The translations under genes and the position numbers were made by a program. This document shows, one piece after another, positions 1 through 7,928 of a stretch of DNA of 64,000 nucleotides. Within the stretch, counting starts at the first letter, position 1. Each line of letters opens with the position of its first letter. The notes beneath the pieces are model-generated. The model made no database searches, had not been told where the DNA came from, and was given only the letters and a program-made list of their open reading frames with translations. The DNA is from Streptomyces sp. CB00316 (GTDB lineage: Bacteria > Actinomycetota > Actinomycetes > Streptomycetales > Streptomycetaceae), in the NCBI RefSeq assembly GCF_001905595.1, contig NZ_LIXI01000005.1, positions 372,001 through 436,000 on the forward strand, read 5' to 3'.

Positions 1-366
1 GGCGATCACCCCGAGGACCCGGCCCTCGCGGCGTACGGGGATGGACTCGACCCGCACGGGAACCTCCTCGCGCCACTCCGGGTCGCCCTCGCGCACGATC
101 CGGCCCTCGTCCAGGGCCGCGTCGAGCAGCGGGCGGCGGCCGCGCGGCACCAGGTGGCCGACCATGTCGTCCTGGTAGGAGGTGGGGCCGGTGTTGGGCC
201 GCATCTGGGCGACCGAGACGTACCGCGTGCCGTCGCGGGTGGGGACCCAGAGCACGAGGTCGGCGAAGGACAGGTCGGAGAGCAGTTGCCACTCCGAGAC
301 CAGCAGGTGGAGCCACTCGAGGTCGGTGTCGCTCAGAGCGGTGTGCTGGCGGACGAGGTCGTTCAT
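1..366 (-). CDS. pdtaS: PdtaS-like cytosolic sensor histidine kinase, N-terminal fragment
   Basis: Only the first 122 codons are in the window; the gene continues past the left edge. The frame starts at an ATG at 366 and begins MNDLVRQHTALSDTDLEWL, followed by a GAF-like stretch (LSFADLVLWVPTRDGTRYV, then a segment ending VRREGRVLGVIA). This matches the GAF_PdtaS N-terminal sensor region of actinobacterial PdtaS kinases, soluble HisKA_2-type kinases that phosphorylate the RNA-binding antiterminator PdtaR. The PAS, HisKA_2 and HATPase parts cannot be seen here. There is no signal peptide or membrane segment, in keeping with a cytosolic sensor. A DasR-type operator lies about 160 bp upstream (525-540), the unusual feature of its context. 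The identification rests on N-terminal resemblance only. Confidence 0.8.
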   Translation of the reverse strand, partial: MNDLVRQHTALSDTDLEWLHLLVSEWQLLSDLSFADLVLWVPTRDGTRYVSVAQMRPNTGPTSYQDDMVGHLVPRGRRPLLDAALDEGRIVREGDPEWREEVPVRVESIPVRREGRVLGVIA

Positions 367-524
367 GGAGGGCACCTGTGGAGCGTACCCGGGGTCAACA
401 GCGATGTTCGAACCGATCGGCCCGGCGGCCCGTGCCGTGTGGGAGGGACGCTGCCGCACAGGATGTCGATGGACAGGGCGTGGCGTGCGGCCGGAGAATG
501 TCGTGCACACGGATGGACACAGCA

Positions 525-540
525 ATTGGTCTAGTCCACA
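525..540. promoter_or_regulatory. Candidate DasR operator (dre) upstream of the pdtaS-like gene
   Basis: The 16-mer ATTGGTCTAGTCCACA has the core TGGTCTAGTCCA, one mismatch from the perfect dre palindrome TGGTCTAGACCA (known DasR consensus close to ACTGGTCTAGACCACT). It sits about 160 bp upstream of the pdtaS-like start and beyond the hairpins that close the SIS gene. Its quality equals the sites at nagB and dasA. Function at this promoter is inferred. Confidence 0.75.
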
Positions 541-558
541 ATGAGTTCATCAAGACCT

Positions 559-627
559 CCGCTCTCCCCGCACAGGAGAGCGGACCGAGGCACCCGGCGC
601 TCTCTGCCCTGACCGCGCCGGTGCCTC
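559..627 (-). terminator. Tandem hairpins downstream of the SIS-domain gene
   Basis: Two consecutive inverted repeats: 587-600 with 615-627 (13 bp with one bulged C) and 559-567 with 575-583 (a perfect 9-bp stem, CCGCTCTCC/GGAGAGCGG, 7-nt loop). There is no U-tract, which is common in Streptomyces terminators. They lie about 120 bp past the SIS stop codon and before the pdtaS promoter region, so they probably insulate the two. Confidence 0.5.
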
Positions 628-746
628 ATGTGGCCGGGGGCACCGCACACCGCCGGCCAGGTAGCTCCGGGCTGCGGTGCCGGGCGGGCTGAGGGTCCCG
701 CCCTGGCGCCGCGGCCCGCGGGTGTCTCCGGGGCCGGCCGGCCGGG

Positions 747-1829
747 TCAGCGGGTCTCCGTCACCTTCGCGAGGGCACGCGGTGAGTCGGGGTCCTGGCC
801 CCGCGCGATGGTGACCTCGTACGCCAGCATCTGCAACGGCAGGATCTCCAGAATCGGCTGCAGCTCCTCCGGCACCCCCGACGTCGGGAGCGAGAAGCCC
901 GCCGACGCCGCCTCCACCTGGGCCTTCGGGCCGACCACGAACAGGTCGGCGCCGCGGCCCCGCAGCCGGTCCAGCACCGGTTGGAGGGCCTCGCCGCCCC
1001 GGCCGTCGGTGACCACGGCGATCACCGGTGAGATGTTGTCGACCATCGCAAGCGGGCCGTGCAGCAGATCGGCGCCCGAGTAGGAGAGAGCGGGGATGTA
1101 GCTGGTTTCCATCAGCTTCAGGGCCGCCTCCTTGGCCGTGGGGTAGCCGTAGCCGCGCGAGGTGATCACCATGCGCTCGGCGAAGCGGTAGCGGGAGGCC
1201 AGCGCCTTGACCTCGGCCCGGCGACCCAGGATCGCGCCCGCCAGGTCGGGCAGGTTCGCGGCCGCCTCCGTGCCGTCGGCGCCCGCCAGCCCCTCCACGA
1301 AGAGGTAGAGGGAGAGCAAGGAGGCCGTGTACGTCTTGGTGGCCGGGAGCGCCTTCTCCGGGCCCGCCAGGATGTCGATGTGGAACTCGGAGACCGCCGC
1401 CAGGGCGGAGTCCGGGTTGTTGGTGACCGCCAGGGTGACCGCACCGGCCTCCCGGGCGGCCCTCGTGGAGGCCACCAGATCCGGCGATCCGCCCGACTGG
1501 CTGACGGTGACCATCAGGACGTCCCGCAGATCGGGCTTGGCCCCGTACGCCGTCGTGGTGGACATGGAGGCGAGGCCACAGGGCAGGCCGAGCCGGATCT
1601 CCAGCAGGTACTTCGCGTACAGCGCCGCGTTGTCCGAGGTGCCGCGCGCGGTGAGCAGGACGAAGCGGGGCTTCCTGGCGGCGATCTCTGCGGCCACCTC
1701 GCGGATGCGGGGGGCGCCCTGGTCGAGGATGCGCCGCAGCATCGCGGGCTGCTCGGTCATCTCGCCGGACATGATGCGGCCGGGCACGTCGCGCTGGTAG
1801 TCGGGGCCGGGCGGAGGGGTGGCTGACAT
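747..1829 (-). CDS. SIS-domain sugar-phosphate protein (GlmS isomerase-like, AgaS type)
   Basis: The protein has 360 residues with two SIS (sugar isomerase) domains. The first contains TARGTSDNAALYAKYLLE and VSQSGGSPDLV, the second TSRGYGYPTAKEAALKL and SYSGADLLHGPLAM, which resemble the isomerase half of GlmS. It lacks the N-terminal Cys glutaminase domain of GlmS, so it cannot use glutamine and is expected to act on amino-sugar phosphates as a deaminase/isomerase or sensor. I chose the ATG at 1829, preceded by GGGAGG six bases upstream; longer frames lack a ribosome site. It is divergent from nagB, with a dre between them, which ties it to GlcN-6-P metabolism. The exact reaction is unknown. 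Confidence 0.85.
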   Translation of the reverse strand: MSATPPPGPDYQRDVPGRIMSGEMTEQPAMLRRILDQGAPRIREVAAEIAARKPRFVLLTARGTSDNAALYAKYLLEIRLGLPCGLASMSTTTAYGAKPDLRDVLMVTVSQSGGSPDLVASTRAAREAGAVTLAVTNNPDSALAAVSEFHIDILAGPEKALPATKTYTASLLSLYLFVEGLAGADGTEAAANLPDLAGAILGRRAEVKALASRYRFAERMVITSRGYGYPTAKEAALKLMETSYIPALSYSGADLLHGPLAMVDNISPVIAVVTDGRGGEALQPVLDRLRGRGADLFVVGPKAQVEAASAGFSLPTSGVPEELQPILEILPLQMLAYEVTIARGQDPDSPRALAKVTETR

Positions 1830-1967
1830 GGGGGGTGCCTCCCGATGCGGTGTCGTACCGGACAAGTCGACCAGGCGAACGCGGGGTCCGCCAGCGGGCG
1901 GGGCGGGTGGACCGAACCGTGGGCCGTTCACCGCCCAGGCGGCCGATTCTGCTAGATTGGGCCTTCG

Positions 1968-1983
1968 ATTGGTCTATACCACA
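1968..1983. promoter_or_regulatory. DasR operator (dre) between the SIS gene and nagB
   Basis: ATTGGTCTATACCACA contains the nearly perfect palindrome TGGTCTATACCA. It ends 31 bp before the nagB start codon and 139 bp before the divergent SIS gene start, so bound DasR would overlap the nagB promoter and may also affect the SIS gene. Direct control of nagB by DasR is known in S. coelicolor. Confidence 0.9.
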
Positions 1984-2014
1984 GAGTTCCCCTCATCAGA
2001 TCGGCAGGCACAGC

Positions 2015-2800
2015 GTGGAAGTTGTCATCGTCCCGGACGCCACGGCAGGCGGCGAACTGATCGCGGAGGCCATCGCCTCCCTGCTCAGCCGCAAGCCCGA
2101 CGCCCTGCTCGGCGTTGCCACCGGCTCCACCCCGCTGCCCGTCTACCGCGCGCTGGCGGCCAAGGTCGCCGCCGGGTCCGTCGACGCCTCCCGGGCCCGC
2201 ATCTGCCAGCTCGACGAGTACGTCGGGCTGCCCGCGGGCCACCCGGAGTCGTACCGCTCCGTGGTCCTGCGTGAGGTCGTCCGGCCGCTCGGGCTCTCCG
2301 AGGCGTCCTTCATGGGCCCGGACGGCTCCGCCGAGGACGTCCAGGCCGCGTGCGAGGCGTACGACCGGGCGCTGGCGGAGGCCGGCGGGGTCGACCTCCA
2401 GCTGCTCGGCATCGGCACCGACGGGCACATCGGCTTCAACGAGCCGTGCTCCTCGCTCGCCTCGCGCACCCGGATCAAGACGCTGACCGAGCAGACCCGG
2501 GTGGACAACGCGCGCTTCTTCGACGACGACATCGACCAGGTGCCGCACCACGTGATCACCCAGGGCATCGGGACGATCCTGGACGCCCGCCACCCGATCC
2601 TGCTGGCCACCGGTGAGGGCAAGGCGGAGGCCGTGGCCCAGACCGTGGAGGGGCCGGTCGCCTCGATCGTGCCGGCCTCAGCGCTCCAGCTGCATCCGCA
2701 CGCGACGGTGGTGGTGGACGAGGCCGCCGCGTCGAAGCTGAAGCTGGCGGACTACTTCCGCGCCACGTATGCGGCGAAGCCGGCGTGGCAGGGGCTGTAG
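2015..2800 (+). CDS. nagB: Glucosamine-6-phosphate deaminase NagB
   Basis: This 261-residue enzyme converts GlcN-6-P to fructose-6-P and ammonia, the last dedicated step of chitin/GlcNAc use. Landmarks are the phosphate loop GVATGSTPLP at 33-42, QLDEYVGL at 66-73 with catalytic Asp67, and GIGTDGHIGFNEP at 132-144 with Asp136, His138 and Glu143 (the family acid/base set). The start is a GTG at 2015 with GGCAGG upstream; the longer upstream frame would run through the dre. Length equals S. coelicolor NagB as I recall it. The dre at 1968-1983 indicates DasR repression, relieved by GlcN-6-P, which is NagB's own substrate. A strong terminator follows at 2820. Confidence 0.97.
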   Translation: MEVVIVPDATAGGELIAEAIASLLSRKPDALLGVATGSTPLPVYRALAAKVAAGSVDASRARICQLDEYVGLPAGHPESYRSVVLREVVRPLGLSEASFMGPDGSAEDVQAACEAYDRALAEAGGVDLQLLGIGTDGHIGFNEPCSSLASRTRIKTLTEQTRVDNARFFDDDIDQVPHHVITQGIGTILDARHPILLATGEGKAEAVAQTVEGPVASIVPASALQLHPHATVVVDEAAASKLKLADYFRATYAAKPAWQGL

Positions 2801-2819
2801 GTCGTACGCCTGTACATGC

Positions 2820-2859
2820 GGGAAGGGCCAGGACACCGTGAGGTGTCCTGGCCCTTCCC
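2820..2859 (+). terminator. Strong terminator after nagB
   Basis: A perfect 18-bp stem (2820-2837 with 2842-2859) closes on a GTGA tetraloop, 19 bases after the nagB stop. No U-tract follows. Since dasD ends head-on from the other side, it may stop transcription from both directions. Confidence 0.88.
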
Positions 2860-2866
2860 GTTGTGC

Positions 2867-3015
2867 CGCCCGTCCGGCGAGAGGCTCTTCCTCGATCGCC
2901 GGACGGGCTTGATCTTGTCCGCCCGACACGCTTGGCCATCGCCGGACGGGCTTGACGCCGGCCGGGCTCGACCTGCCGGCCTGACGGCCTTGTCCTCAAA
3001 CGCCGGACGGGCTGG
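2867..3015. repeat. Cluster of short extragenic GCCGGACGGGCT repeats
   Basis: A roughly 16-bp unit with core CGCCGGACGGGCTTGA occurs three times in direct orientation (about 2896-2912, 2939-2955, 2999-3014) and once inverted (2867-2880, GCCCGTCCGGCGA). Such GC-rich extragenic palindrome-like units are widely scattered in Streptomyces intergenic DNA. The last copy overlaps the 3' end of dasD and supplies its final codons (SSPSGV) and stop. Confidence 0.7.
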
Positions 3016-4537
3016 ATGTGTCCGTCACCGCTTCCGCGGCCGCCTGGCCGCAGACCCTCGACGCGCCGTGGGTGGCGATGTGGAGGGCTCCCCGGGGCGT
3101 GGATTCCGGGACGCCCATCTCGACCACGATCGTGTCCGGGCGGGCCGCCAGCAGGGCGTCCAGCGCCTCGCCCATCCAGGCGTGGCGGTGCTCGTCACGG
3201 ACGACGGCGACGATGCGCCGCTCCCCCGCCGCGGCGACCGCCGCGGCCGCCGGGTCGGCGCTCTCACTGGTGTACCGGCCCGACTCCGTGCCCGGCAGGA
3301 GCCGGGTGAGTCCGGCGGCGATGCCCCAGGGGGTCTCGTCGCCGACCGCGATGTTCGCCACCGCGGAGAACTCCGCGACGTACCCCGGCCCGGTCAGCCG
3401 GTCGCCGGTGCCGGTGACCTTCAGCGCGCGGCGGGCGGCCACCAGGCCGATGTCCGAGCTGACTCCGGTGCCGGGCGCGGTCCCCTCCTGCACTTCCGCG
3501 CCCGGCTCCGGGACGTCCCCCCGGGCCCCCTGCGTCCAGGACGCGAGGGCTCGTACACGGGCGGCCGCATCCGCGAGCCGCTCCTCGGCCAGGTCTCCGC
3601 TGTGCACCGCGGCGACGAGGGCGTCGCGCAGGCGCAGCACCGTCTCCTCGTCGGCCAGCCCGCCGCCGACGCAGATCGCGTCGGCGCCCGCGGCGATCGC
3701 GAGGACCGATCCGCGCTCGATGCCGTAGGTCCTGGAGATGGCTTCCATCTCCACGCCGTCGGTGACGATCAGGCCGTCGTAGCCCAGTTCCTGACGGAGC
3801 AGACCGGTGAGGATCCGCGGACTCAGGGTGGCCGGGCGGTCCGGGTCGAGTGCGGGAAGCAGGATATGCGCGCTCATCACCGATTTGGAACCCGCTGCGA
3901 TGGCCGCCCGGAAAGGCAGCAGCTCACGGGCGTGCAGAGTGTCGAGATCCACATCGATGCGGGGCGTCGCGAGGTGCGAGTCGACCGCGGTGTCGCCGTG
4001 GCCGGGGAAGTGCTTGGTGCAGGCGGCGACGCCGGCGGCCTGGAGCCCCTCGACGTACGCGGCGGTGTGCCGGGCCACCAGAGCGGTGTCGGCGCCGAAG
4101 GAGCGTACGCCGATGACCGGGTTGTCCGGGTTGGAGTTGACGTCCGCGGACGGCGCCCAGTTCAGGTTGACGCCGCACACGGCGAGCCGGCGACCGAGCT
4201 CGTGGGCGACGGCCCGGGTCAGGTCGATGTCGTCGACGGAGCCGAGGGCGAAGTTGCCCGGGAACGAGGAGCCGTCCCTGACCTCCAGGCGGGTCACGTC
4301 CCCGCCCTCCTCGTCGATGGCGACGAGGACATCGTCCCGCTCGGAGCGCAGCCGCGCGGTGAGGGCGGCGAGCTGCTCGGGCGACTGGATGTTGCGGCCG
4401 AACAGCCCGACGGAGGTGAGCCCTTCACCGACGCGGCGCAGCAGCCAGTCCGGTGCGGTGGTTCCGGTGAATCCGGGCTGGAGCACCGCGAGCGCGTCGC
4501 GCGTCAGGGTGTCCGTGGTGGAAACGAGGGTGGTCAT
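2996..4537 (-). CDS. dasD: GH3 beta-N-acetylglucosaminidase DasD
   Basis: The 513-residue protein is a glycoside hydrolase family 3 enzyme that splits N,N'-diacetylchitobiose into GlcNAc. The NagZ-type signature KHFPGHGDTAVDSH lies at 175-188, with the Asp186/His188 acid-base dyad, and the likely nucleophile Asp260 lies in IVTDGVEM. No signal peptide is seen, so it acts in the cytoplasm on imported disaccharide. The start ATG at 4537 is 9 bp past the dasC stop, so it is the last gene of dasBCD. Its stop codon lies inside an extragenic repeat unit, so the C-terminal five or six residues may vary between species. A role in cell-wall turnover is also possible from the family. Confidence 0.93.
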   Translation of the reverse strand: MTTLVSTTDTLTRDALAVLQPGFTGTTAPDWLLRRVGEGLTSVGLFGRNIQSPEQLAALTARLRSERDDVLVAIDEEGGDVTRLEVRDGSSFPGNFALGSVDDIDLTRAVAHELGRRLAVCGVNLNWAPSADVNSNPDNPVIGVRSFGADTALVARHTAAYVEGLQAAGVAACTKHFPGHGDTAVDSHLATPRIDVDLDTLHARELLPFRAAIAAGSKSVMSAHILLPALDPDRPATLSPRILTGLLRQELGYDGLIVTDGVEMEAISRTYGIERGSVLAIAAGADAICVGGGLADEETVLRLRDALVAAVHSGDLAEERLADAAARVRALASWTQGARGDVPEPGAEVQEGTAPGTGVSSDIGLVAARRALKVTGTGDRLTGPGYVAEFSAVANIAVGDETPWGIAAGLTRLLPGTESGRYTSESADPAAAAVAAAGERRIVAVVRDEHRHAWMGEALDALLAARPDTIVVEMGVPESTPRGALHIATHGASRVCGQAAAEAVTDTSSPSGV

Positions 4538-4546
4538 GGGCCCGCA

Positions 4547-5407
4547 CTATCCCTTCACAGCGCCGGAAGTGAGGCCTGCGGCCATCTTCTTCTGGATGAT
4601 CATGAAGAACACGACGACGGGCAGGGCGATCATGGTCGAGGCCGCCATGAGTGCGCCGTAGTCCGTTCCGCGCTCGGTGGTGAACGTCATCAGCCACACG
4701 TTCAGCGTGTACTTGGAGTTGTCGTTGATCAGGATGTACGCGAAGAGGTACTCGTTCCACGCGTTCACCAGGGCGAAGATCGACGCGGCGGCGAGCCCGG
4801 GGGCGAGCAGCGGGAAGATCACGCGACGGAAGGCGCCGAAGCGGGTGAGGCCGTCCACCATCGCCGACTCCTCCAGCTCCACCGGGATGTTCACGACGAA
4901 GCCGCGGATCATGATGGTGGCGAAGGGCAGCGTGGAGACCAGGTAGACGACGATCAGGCCCCAGTACTCGTCGATCCCGCCCATGGCGTTGAGCTGGGCG
5001 TAGATCGGGATGAGCATCGCCGTCGGCGGCAGCATCTGGACCAGGATCATGACCAGGATCAGGGCCTTGCGGCCGAAGAACCGGAACCGGCCGATCGCCA
5101 GGGCCGCCAGCGTAGCGATGATCATGCCGCCGAGCACCGCGGTGACGGCGACGATCAGGCTGGACTGGATGGCGGTGACGAAGTTCGGCTGGTCGACGGC
5201 GCGCGCGAAGTTGTCGAACGTGATCGACGTGGGCCACAGGGTCTGGTCGTAGCTGCGGATCTCCTGGTTGGGCCGCAGGGCGCTGATGACCAGCCAGTAC
5301 ACCGGGAAGACCATGACCGCGGCGATGCCGAGGCCGAGGATGTCGAGGTGGAGCCGGCTCTTCTTCCGGTCGGGACGCAGCGCCTGTGTTTCGGTCGTAC
5401 TGCTCAT
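4547..5407 (-). CDS. dasC: ABC sugar permease DasC (chitobiose uptake)
   Basis: A 286-residue binding-protein-dependent permease (MalG-type) with about six membrane helices; the first is near 31-50 (IAAVMVFPVYWLVISAL). The cytoplasmic coupling loop has the EAA motif form EESAMVDGLTRFGAFRRVIF. With DasB it forms the membrane channel for chitobiose bound by DasA. No ATPase gene is present, as expected because the shared ATPase MsiK is encoded elsewhere in Streptomyces. Its ATG overlaps the dasB stop by 4 nt (5404-5407), indicating translational coupling. Confidence 0.95.
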   Translation of the reverse strand: MSSTTETQALRPDRKKSRLHLDILGLGIAAVMVFPVYWLVISALRPNQEIRSYDQTLWPTSITFDNFARAVDQPNFVTAIQSSLIVAVTAVLGGMIIATLAALAIGRFRFFGRKALILVMILVQMLPPTAMLIPIYAQLNAMGGIDEYWGLIVVYLVSTLPFATIMIRGFVVNIPVELEESAMVDGLTRFGAFRRVIFPLLAPGLAAASIFALVNAWNEYLFAYILINDNSKYTLNVWLMTFTTERGTDYGALMAASTMIALPVVVFFMIIQKKMAAGLTSGAVKG

Positions 5408-6411
5408 TCGACCTCTCCCGTCTTCATGAGCTGGCGCAGGTAGAACACGGCCACGCCGGACAGCAGCACCACCGTGATGAGGGCGATCGCGGTGCCCTGG
5501 CTGAAGGAGGTGGACTCGAACGCCTTGGAGTAGGAGTAGAGGCCGAGGGTCTCGTACTCCGGCTCGGGCTTGTTGCCGCGCAGCAGCCAGATCTGGCCGA
5601 AGACGTTGAAGTCCCAGATCACGGAGAGGGTGGCGACCATGGTGAAGACCGGCTTGATGACCGGCCAGGTGACGAACTTGTAGATGCCGTACGCGCTGGC
5701 GCCGTCGAGCGCCGCCGCTTCCTCCAGCTCCTGGGGGACCTGGGTGAGGGCGGCGTACAGGGTGACGACCACGAACGGGATGGCGCCCCAGACGACCAGC
5801 AGCGTGATGATGCCGAAGCCCTGAATCGGGTCGAGGTACCAGTTGTGCCCGAGCCAGTCCTCACCGACGACCTTGGCGATCAGCGTGTTGATCAGGCCGT
5901 AGTCGGAGTCGGCCATGAACCGGAAGATCGAGGCGGCGACCATCAGCGGCATCGACCAGGCGGCGATCAGGGCCACCGTCAGGACGAGCCGGACCCAGGT
6001 GGAGAGCTTGCGCATGAGCAGGGCGACCAGCAGCCCGATGCCCATCGTCAGCGTCACACAGATGGCCATGAAGACGATCGTGCGGAAGGTGACCCACCAG
6101 AACTCGGAGTCGCCGAGGATGTTGGTGAACTGTTCGAAGCCCACCCAGGGGGCGGGCTCTCCGGACCACAGTTCGCGCCGGCCCATGTCCTGGAAGGACA
6201 TGATGACCGTCTTGCCGAGCGGGTAGAGGTAGACGGCGGCGATCGCCACGATCGCCGGGAGGATCAGGAAGTAGGGGAGGAGTTCACCCTTCTTCCGCTT
6301 CCTCTTCTGTACCCGGGGCGCGTCGTCGTCGGAGGACGACTTCCCGGTCGGCTGCGGGTCGGGTGGTACGGGGACCGGCGGCCCGACGGCCTTGGTATCA
6401 GCGGCAGACAC
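5404..6411 (-). CDS. dasB: ABC sugar permease DasB (chitobiose uptake)
   Basis: A 335-residue MalF-type permease. A 45-residue hydrophilic N-terminus rich in Pro and Lys (QKRKRKKGE) precedes six or so membrane helices starting at LLPYFLILPAIVAIAAVYLY. The EAA loop reads EEAAALDGASAYGIYKFVTW. The start is a GTG at 6411, with GGAAGG eight bases upstream; an upstream ATG is out of frame. It is separated from dasA by 112 bp that contain a perfect hairpin, so dasBCD is probably expressed at a lower level than dasA. Confidence 0.95.
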   Translation of the reverse strand: MSAADTKAVGPPVPVPPDPQPTGKSSSDDDAPRVQKRKRKKGELLPYFLILPAIVAIAAVYLYPLGKTVIMSFQDMGRRELWSGEPAPWVGFEQFTNILGDSEFWWVTFRTIVFMAICVTLTMGIGLLVALLMRKLSTWVRLVLTVALIAAWSMPLMVAASIFRFMADSDYGLINTLIAKVVGEDWLGHNWYLDPIQGFGIITLLVVWGAIPFVVVTLYAALTQVPQELEEAAALDGASAYGIYKFVTWPVIKPVFTMVATLSVIWDFNVFGQIWLLRGNKPEPEYETLGLYSYSKAFESTSFSQGTAIALITVVLLSGVAVFYLRQLMKTGEVE

Positions 6412-6482
6412 GTGGCTGACCTTCCATCGCGGGTCCGAGGCGGGCCCCGGAATTCACGGCGTTCACTTACGAGAAGGGCGGA

Positions 6483-6504
6483 GGCCCGGCATCGCTGCCG
6501 GGCC
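6483..6504 (-). terminator. Intercistronic hairpin between dasA and dasB
   Basis: A perfect 9-bp stem GGCCCGGCA/TGCCGGGCC with the 4-nt loop TCGC lies 20 bases after the dasA stop. Being inside an operon, it is likely a partial terminator or 3'-end stabiliser that leaves the binding protein in excess over the permeases, a common arrangement in ABC importers. Confidence 0.65.
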
Positions 6505-6523
6505 CCGCCTGGCGACCGGAAGG

Positions 6524-7822
6524 TCAGGCCTTCTTGTTGATCAGGGCGTTGATCTTGTCGTCGGCCTTCTTGGAGGCGTCGGCGACGGAGGCGCCCTTGA
6601 GGATCTCCAGGAGGACGTTCTCCAGGATCTCCTCCTTCTCGATGGAGGCCCAGCCCGGCGCGATCGGCGTGAACCAGGCGTCCGGCACCGCGTTGGCGAT
6701 GGCGGCTGTCTCCGGCTTCGTCTTCAGCGGCTCGAGCTGCTTCTCGTTGTTCGGAAGGACGTTCTTCGACGCGAGGAGCTCGCCGCCCTTCGCGTTGGTG
6801 AAGAGGGCGATCCATTCCTGGCCGAGGTCCTGGACCTTGGACTTGGAGATCGTCGCGAGGTCGGAGCCGCCGATGAAGGAGGGGAGGGCCTTGCCCTCGG
6901 GGCCGGGGATACCGGCCGTGGCGATCTTGCCCTCGAGCTTCGGGTTGCCGTTCTCGCCACCCGTGACGCTGCCGGCCTCCCAGGCCTGGCCGTAGATCAC
7001 GGCGGCCTTCTCGTTGGCCATGACGTTGGCGTGGTCCTGCTCGTCCTTCGTCTGGTCGGCCTTGTTGTACTTCTTGACCAGGTTGACGAAGTGCTCGAGG
7101 CCCTTCTGCGACTCGGGGGAGGACAGCGAGCCCTTCCACTCCTTGGCGCCCTCGTCGTACGTGGCTATCTGGCCACCGTAGGCGGCGACGTAGGACATCG
7201 CGGCGTACCAGTAGCGGCCCGGGAAGTAGAGCGAGGAGGCACGCTTGTCCTTCTTGCCCAGCTCGGCGGAGACCTTGTCCATCGCCTTGAGGAACTCGTC
7301 CTCGGTCTGCGGGAGGACGTCGCTGCCGGTACCGGCCTTCAGCATGTCCTTGTTGTAGACGGCCAGACGGGCACTGGCGTAGTAAGGAACGCAGTACGTC
7401 TTGCCCTCGAAGGTGCAGGTGTCCTTCAGACCCTTGATCCAGGTGTCCGAGTTCTCGTACTTCTCGGGGTCGATTTCCCCGAGCGCACCATTGAGGATGT
7501 ACTGCATGGTCTCGGTGTTGCCGAGTTCGACAACGTCCGGGAATTTGTCGCCGCCGAGGGAGGTGTCAAGCTTCTTGACCTTGTCGGCCCACTGCTGGTA
7601 TTGAACCTTGACCGTGACGCCGGGGTACTTCTTGTTGAACTCGGCGTTGACGTCCTTGACCAGTTCGGGCCAGGTGGACTGGGCCTCCCCCATGAGCCAG
7701 ACGGTCAGGTTTTCCTTGCGGTCCTTCGGGTCCTGCGACGACGCCTTGTCGTCGGTACCGCATGCCGCGACCGAAACCAACATGCCCGCGACACCGATAG
7801 CCGCGATGAGCTTGCGCTTCAC
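6524..7822 (-). CDS. dasA: Chitobiose-binding lipoprotein DasA
   Basis: This 432-residue extracellular solute-binding protein (family 1) captures N,N'-diacetylchitobiose and hands it to DasBC. It begins with a lipoprotein signal MKRKLIAAIGVAGMLVSVAAC, so Cys21 is the lipid-anchored first mature residue. The next section (LTVWLMGEAQSTWPELVKDV) is typical of sugar-binding proteins. The start is GTG at 7822 with GAGGAGG upstream. The promoter region carries two dre sites, so it is under DasR control. In S. coelicolor, dasA loss affects development and antibiotic timing; here that is inference from orthology. Confidence 0.96.
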   Translation of the reverse strand: MKRKLIAAIGVAGMLVSVAACGTDDKASSQDPKDRKENLTVWLMGEAQSTWPELVKDVNAEFNKKYPGVTVKVQYQQWADKVKKLDTSLGGDKFPDVVELGNTETMQYILNGALGEIDPEKYENSDTWIKGLKDTCTFEGKTYCVPYYASARLAVYNKDMLKAGTGSDVLPQTEDEFLKAMDKVSAELGKKDKRASSLYFPGRYWYAAMSYVAAYGGQIATYDEGAKEWKGSLSSPESQKGLEHFVNLVKKYNKADQTKDEQDHANVMANEKAAVIYGQAWEAGSVTGGENGNPKLEGKIATAGIPGPEGKALPSFIGGSDLATISKSKVQDLGQEWIALFTNAKGGELLASKNVLPNNEKQLEPLKTKPETAAIANAVPDAWFTPIAPGWASIEKEEILENVLLEILKGASVADASKKADDKINALINKKA

Positions 7823-7904
7823 GTCAAACCCTCCTCAGGGATGCTGCAACCCCACCCACCGCGAAGACATTCGACGAGTTCTGCTGGGGCTGGACCTGGT
7901 CTTT

Positions 7905-7920
7905 AATGGTTTAGACCAGT
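7905..7920. promoter_or_regulatory. DasR operator dre1 in the dasA-dasR intergenic region
   Basis: AATGGTTTAGACCAGT, core TGGTTTAGACCA, is one base from the perfect dre palindrome. An extra half-site CTGGTCT at 7896-7902 forms, with AGACCAG at 7913-7919, a wider inverted repeat, so more than one dimer register is possible. It lies 83 bp upstream of dasA. Confidence 0.9.
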
Positions 7921-7928
7921 ACCGGGAG

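Larger units (their letters stand above)
367..746. other. Non-coding interval between pdtaS-like gene and SIS gene
   Basis: I see no convincing gene in these 380 bases. Read on the minus strand it first carries two hairpins just past the SIS gene end (587-627 and 559-583), then a DasR-type operator (525-540), then about 160 bases of pdtaS 5' region. The short open frames here have no family resemblance and no good ribosome-binding site. Confidence 0.6.

Noticed and set aside
7891-7902. CTGGTCT as a third independent dre
   Set aside because: It is only a half-site; counted as part of the dasA-dasR operator instead.
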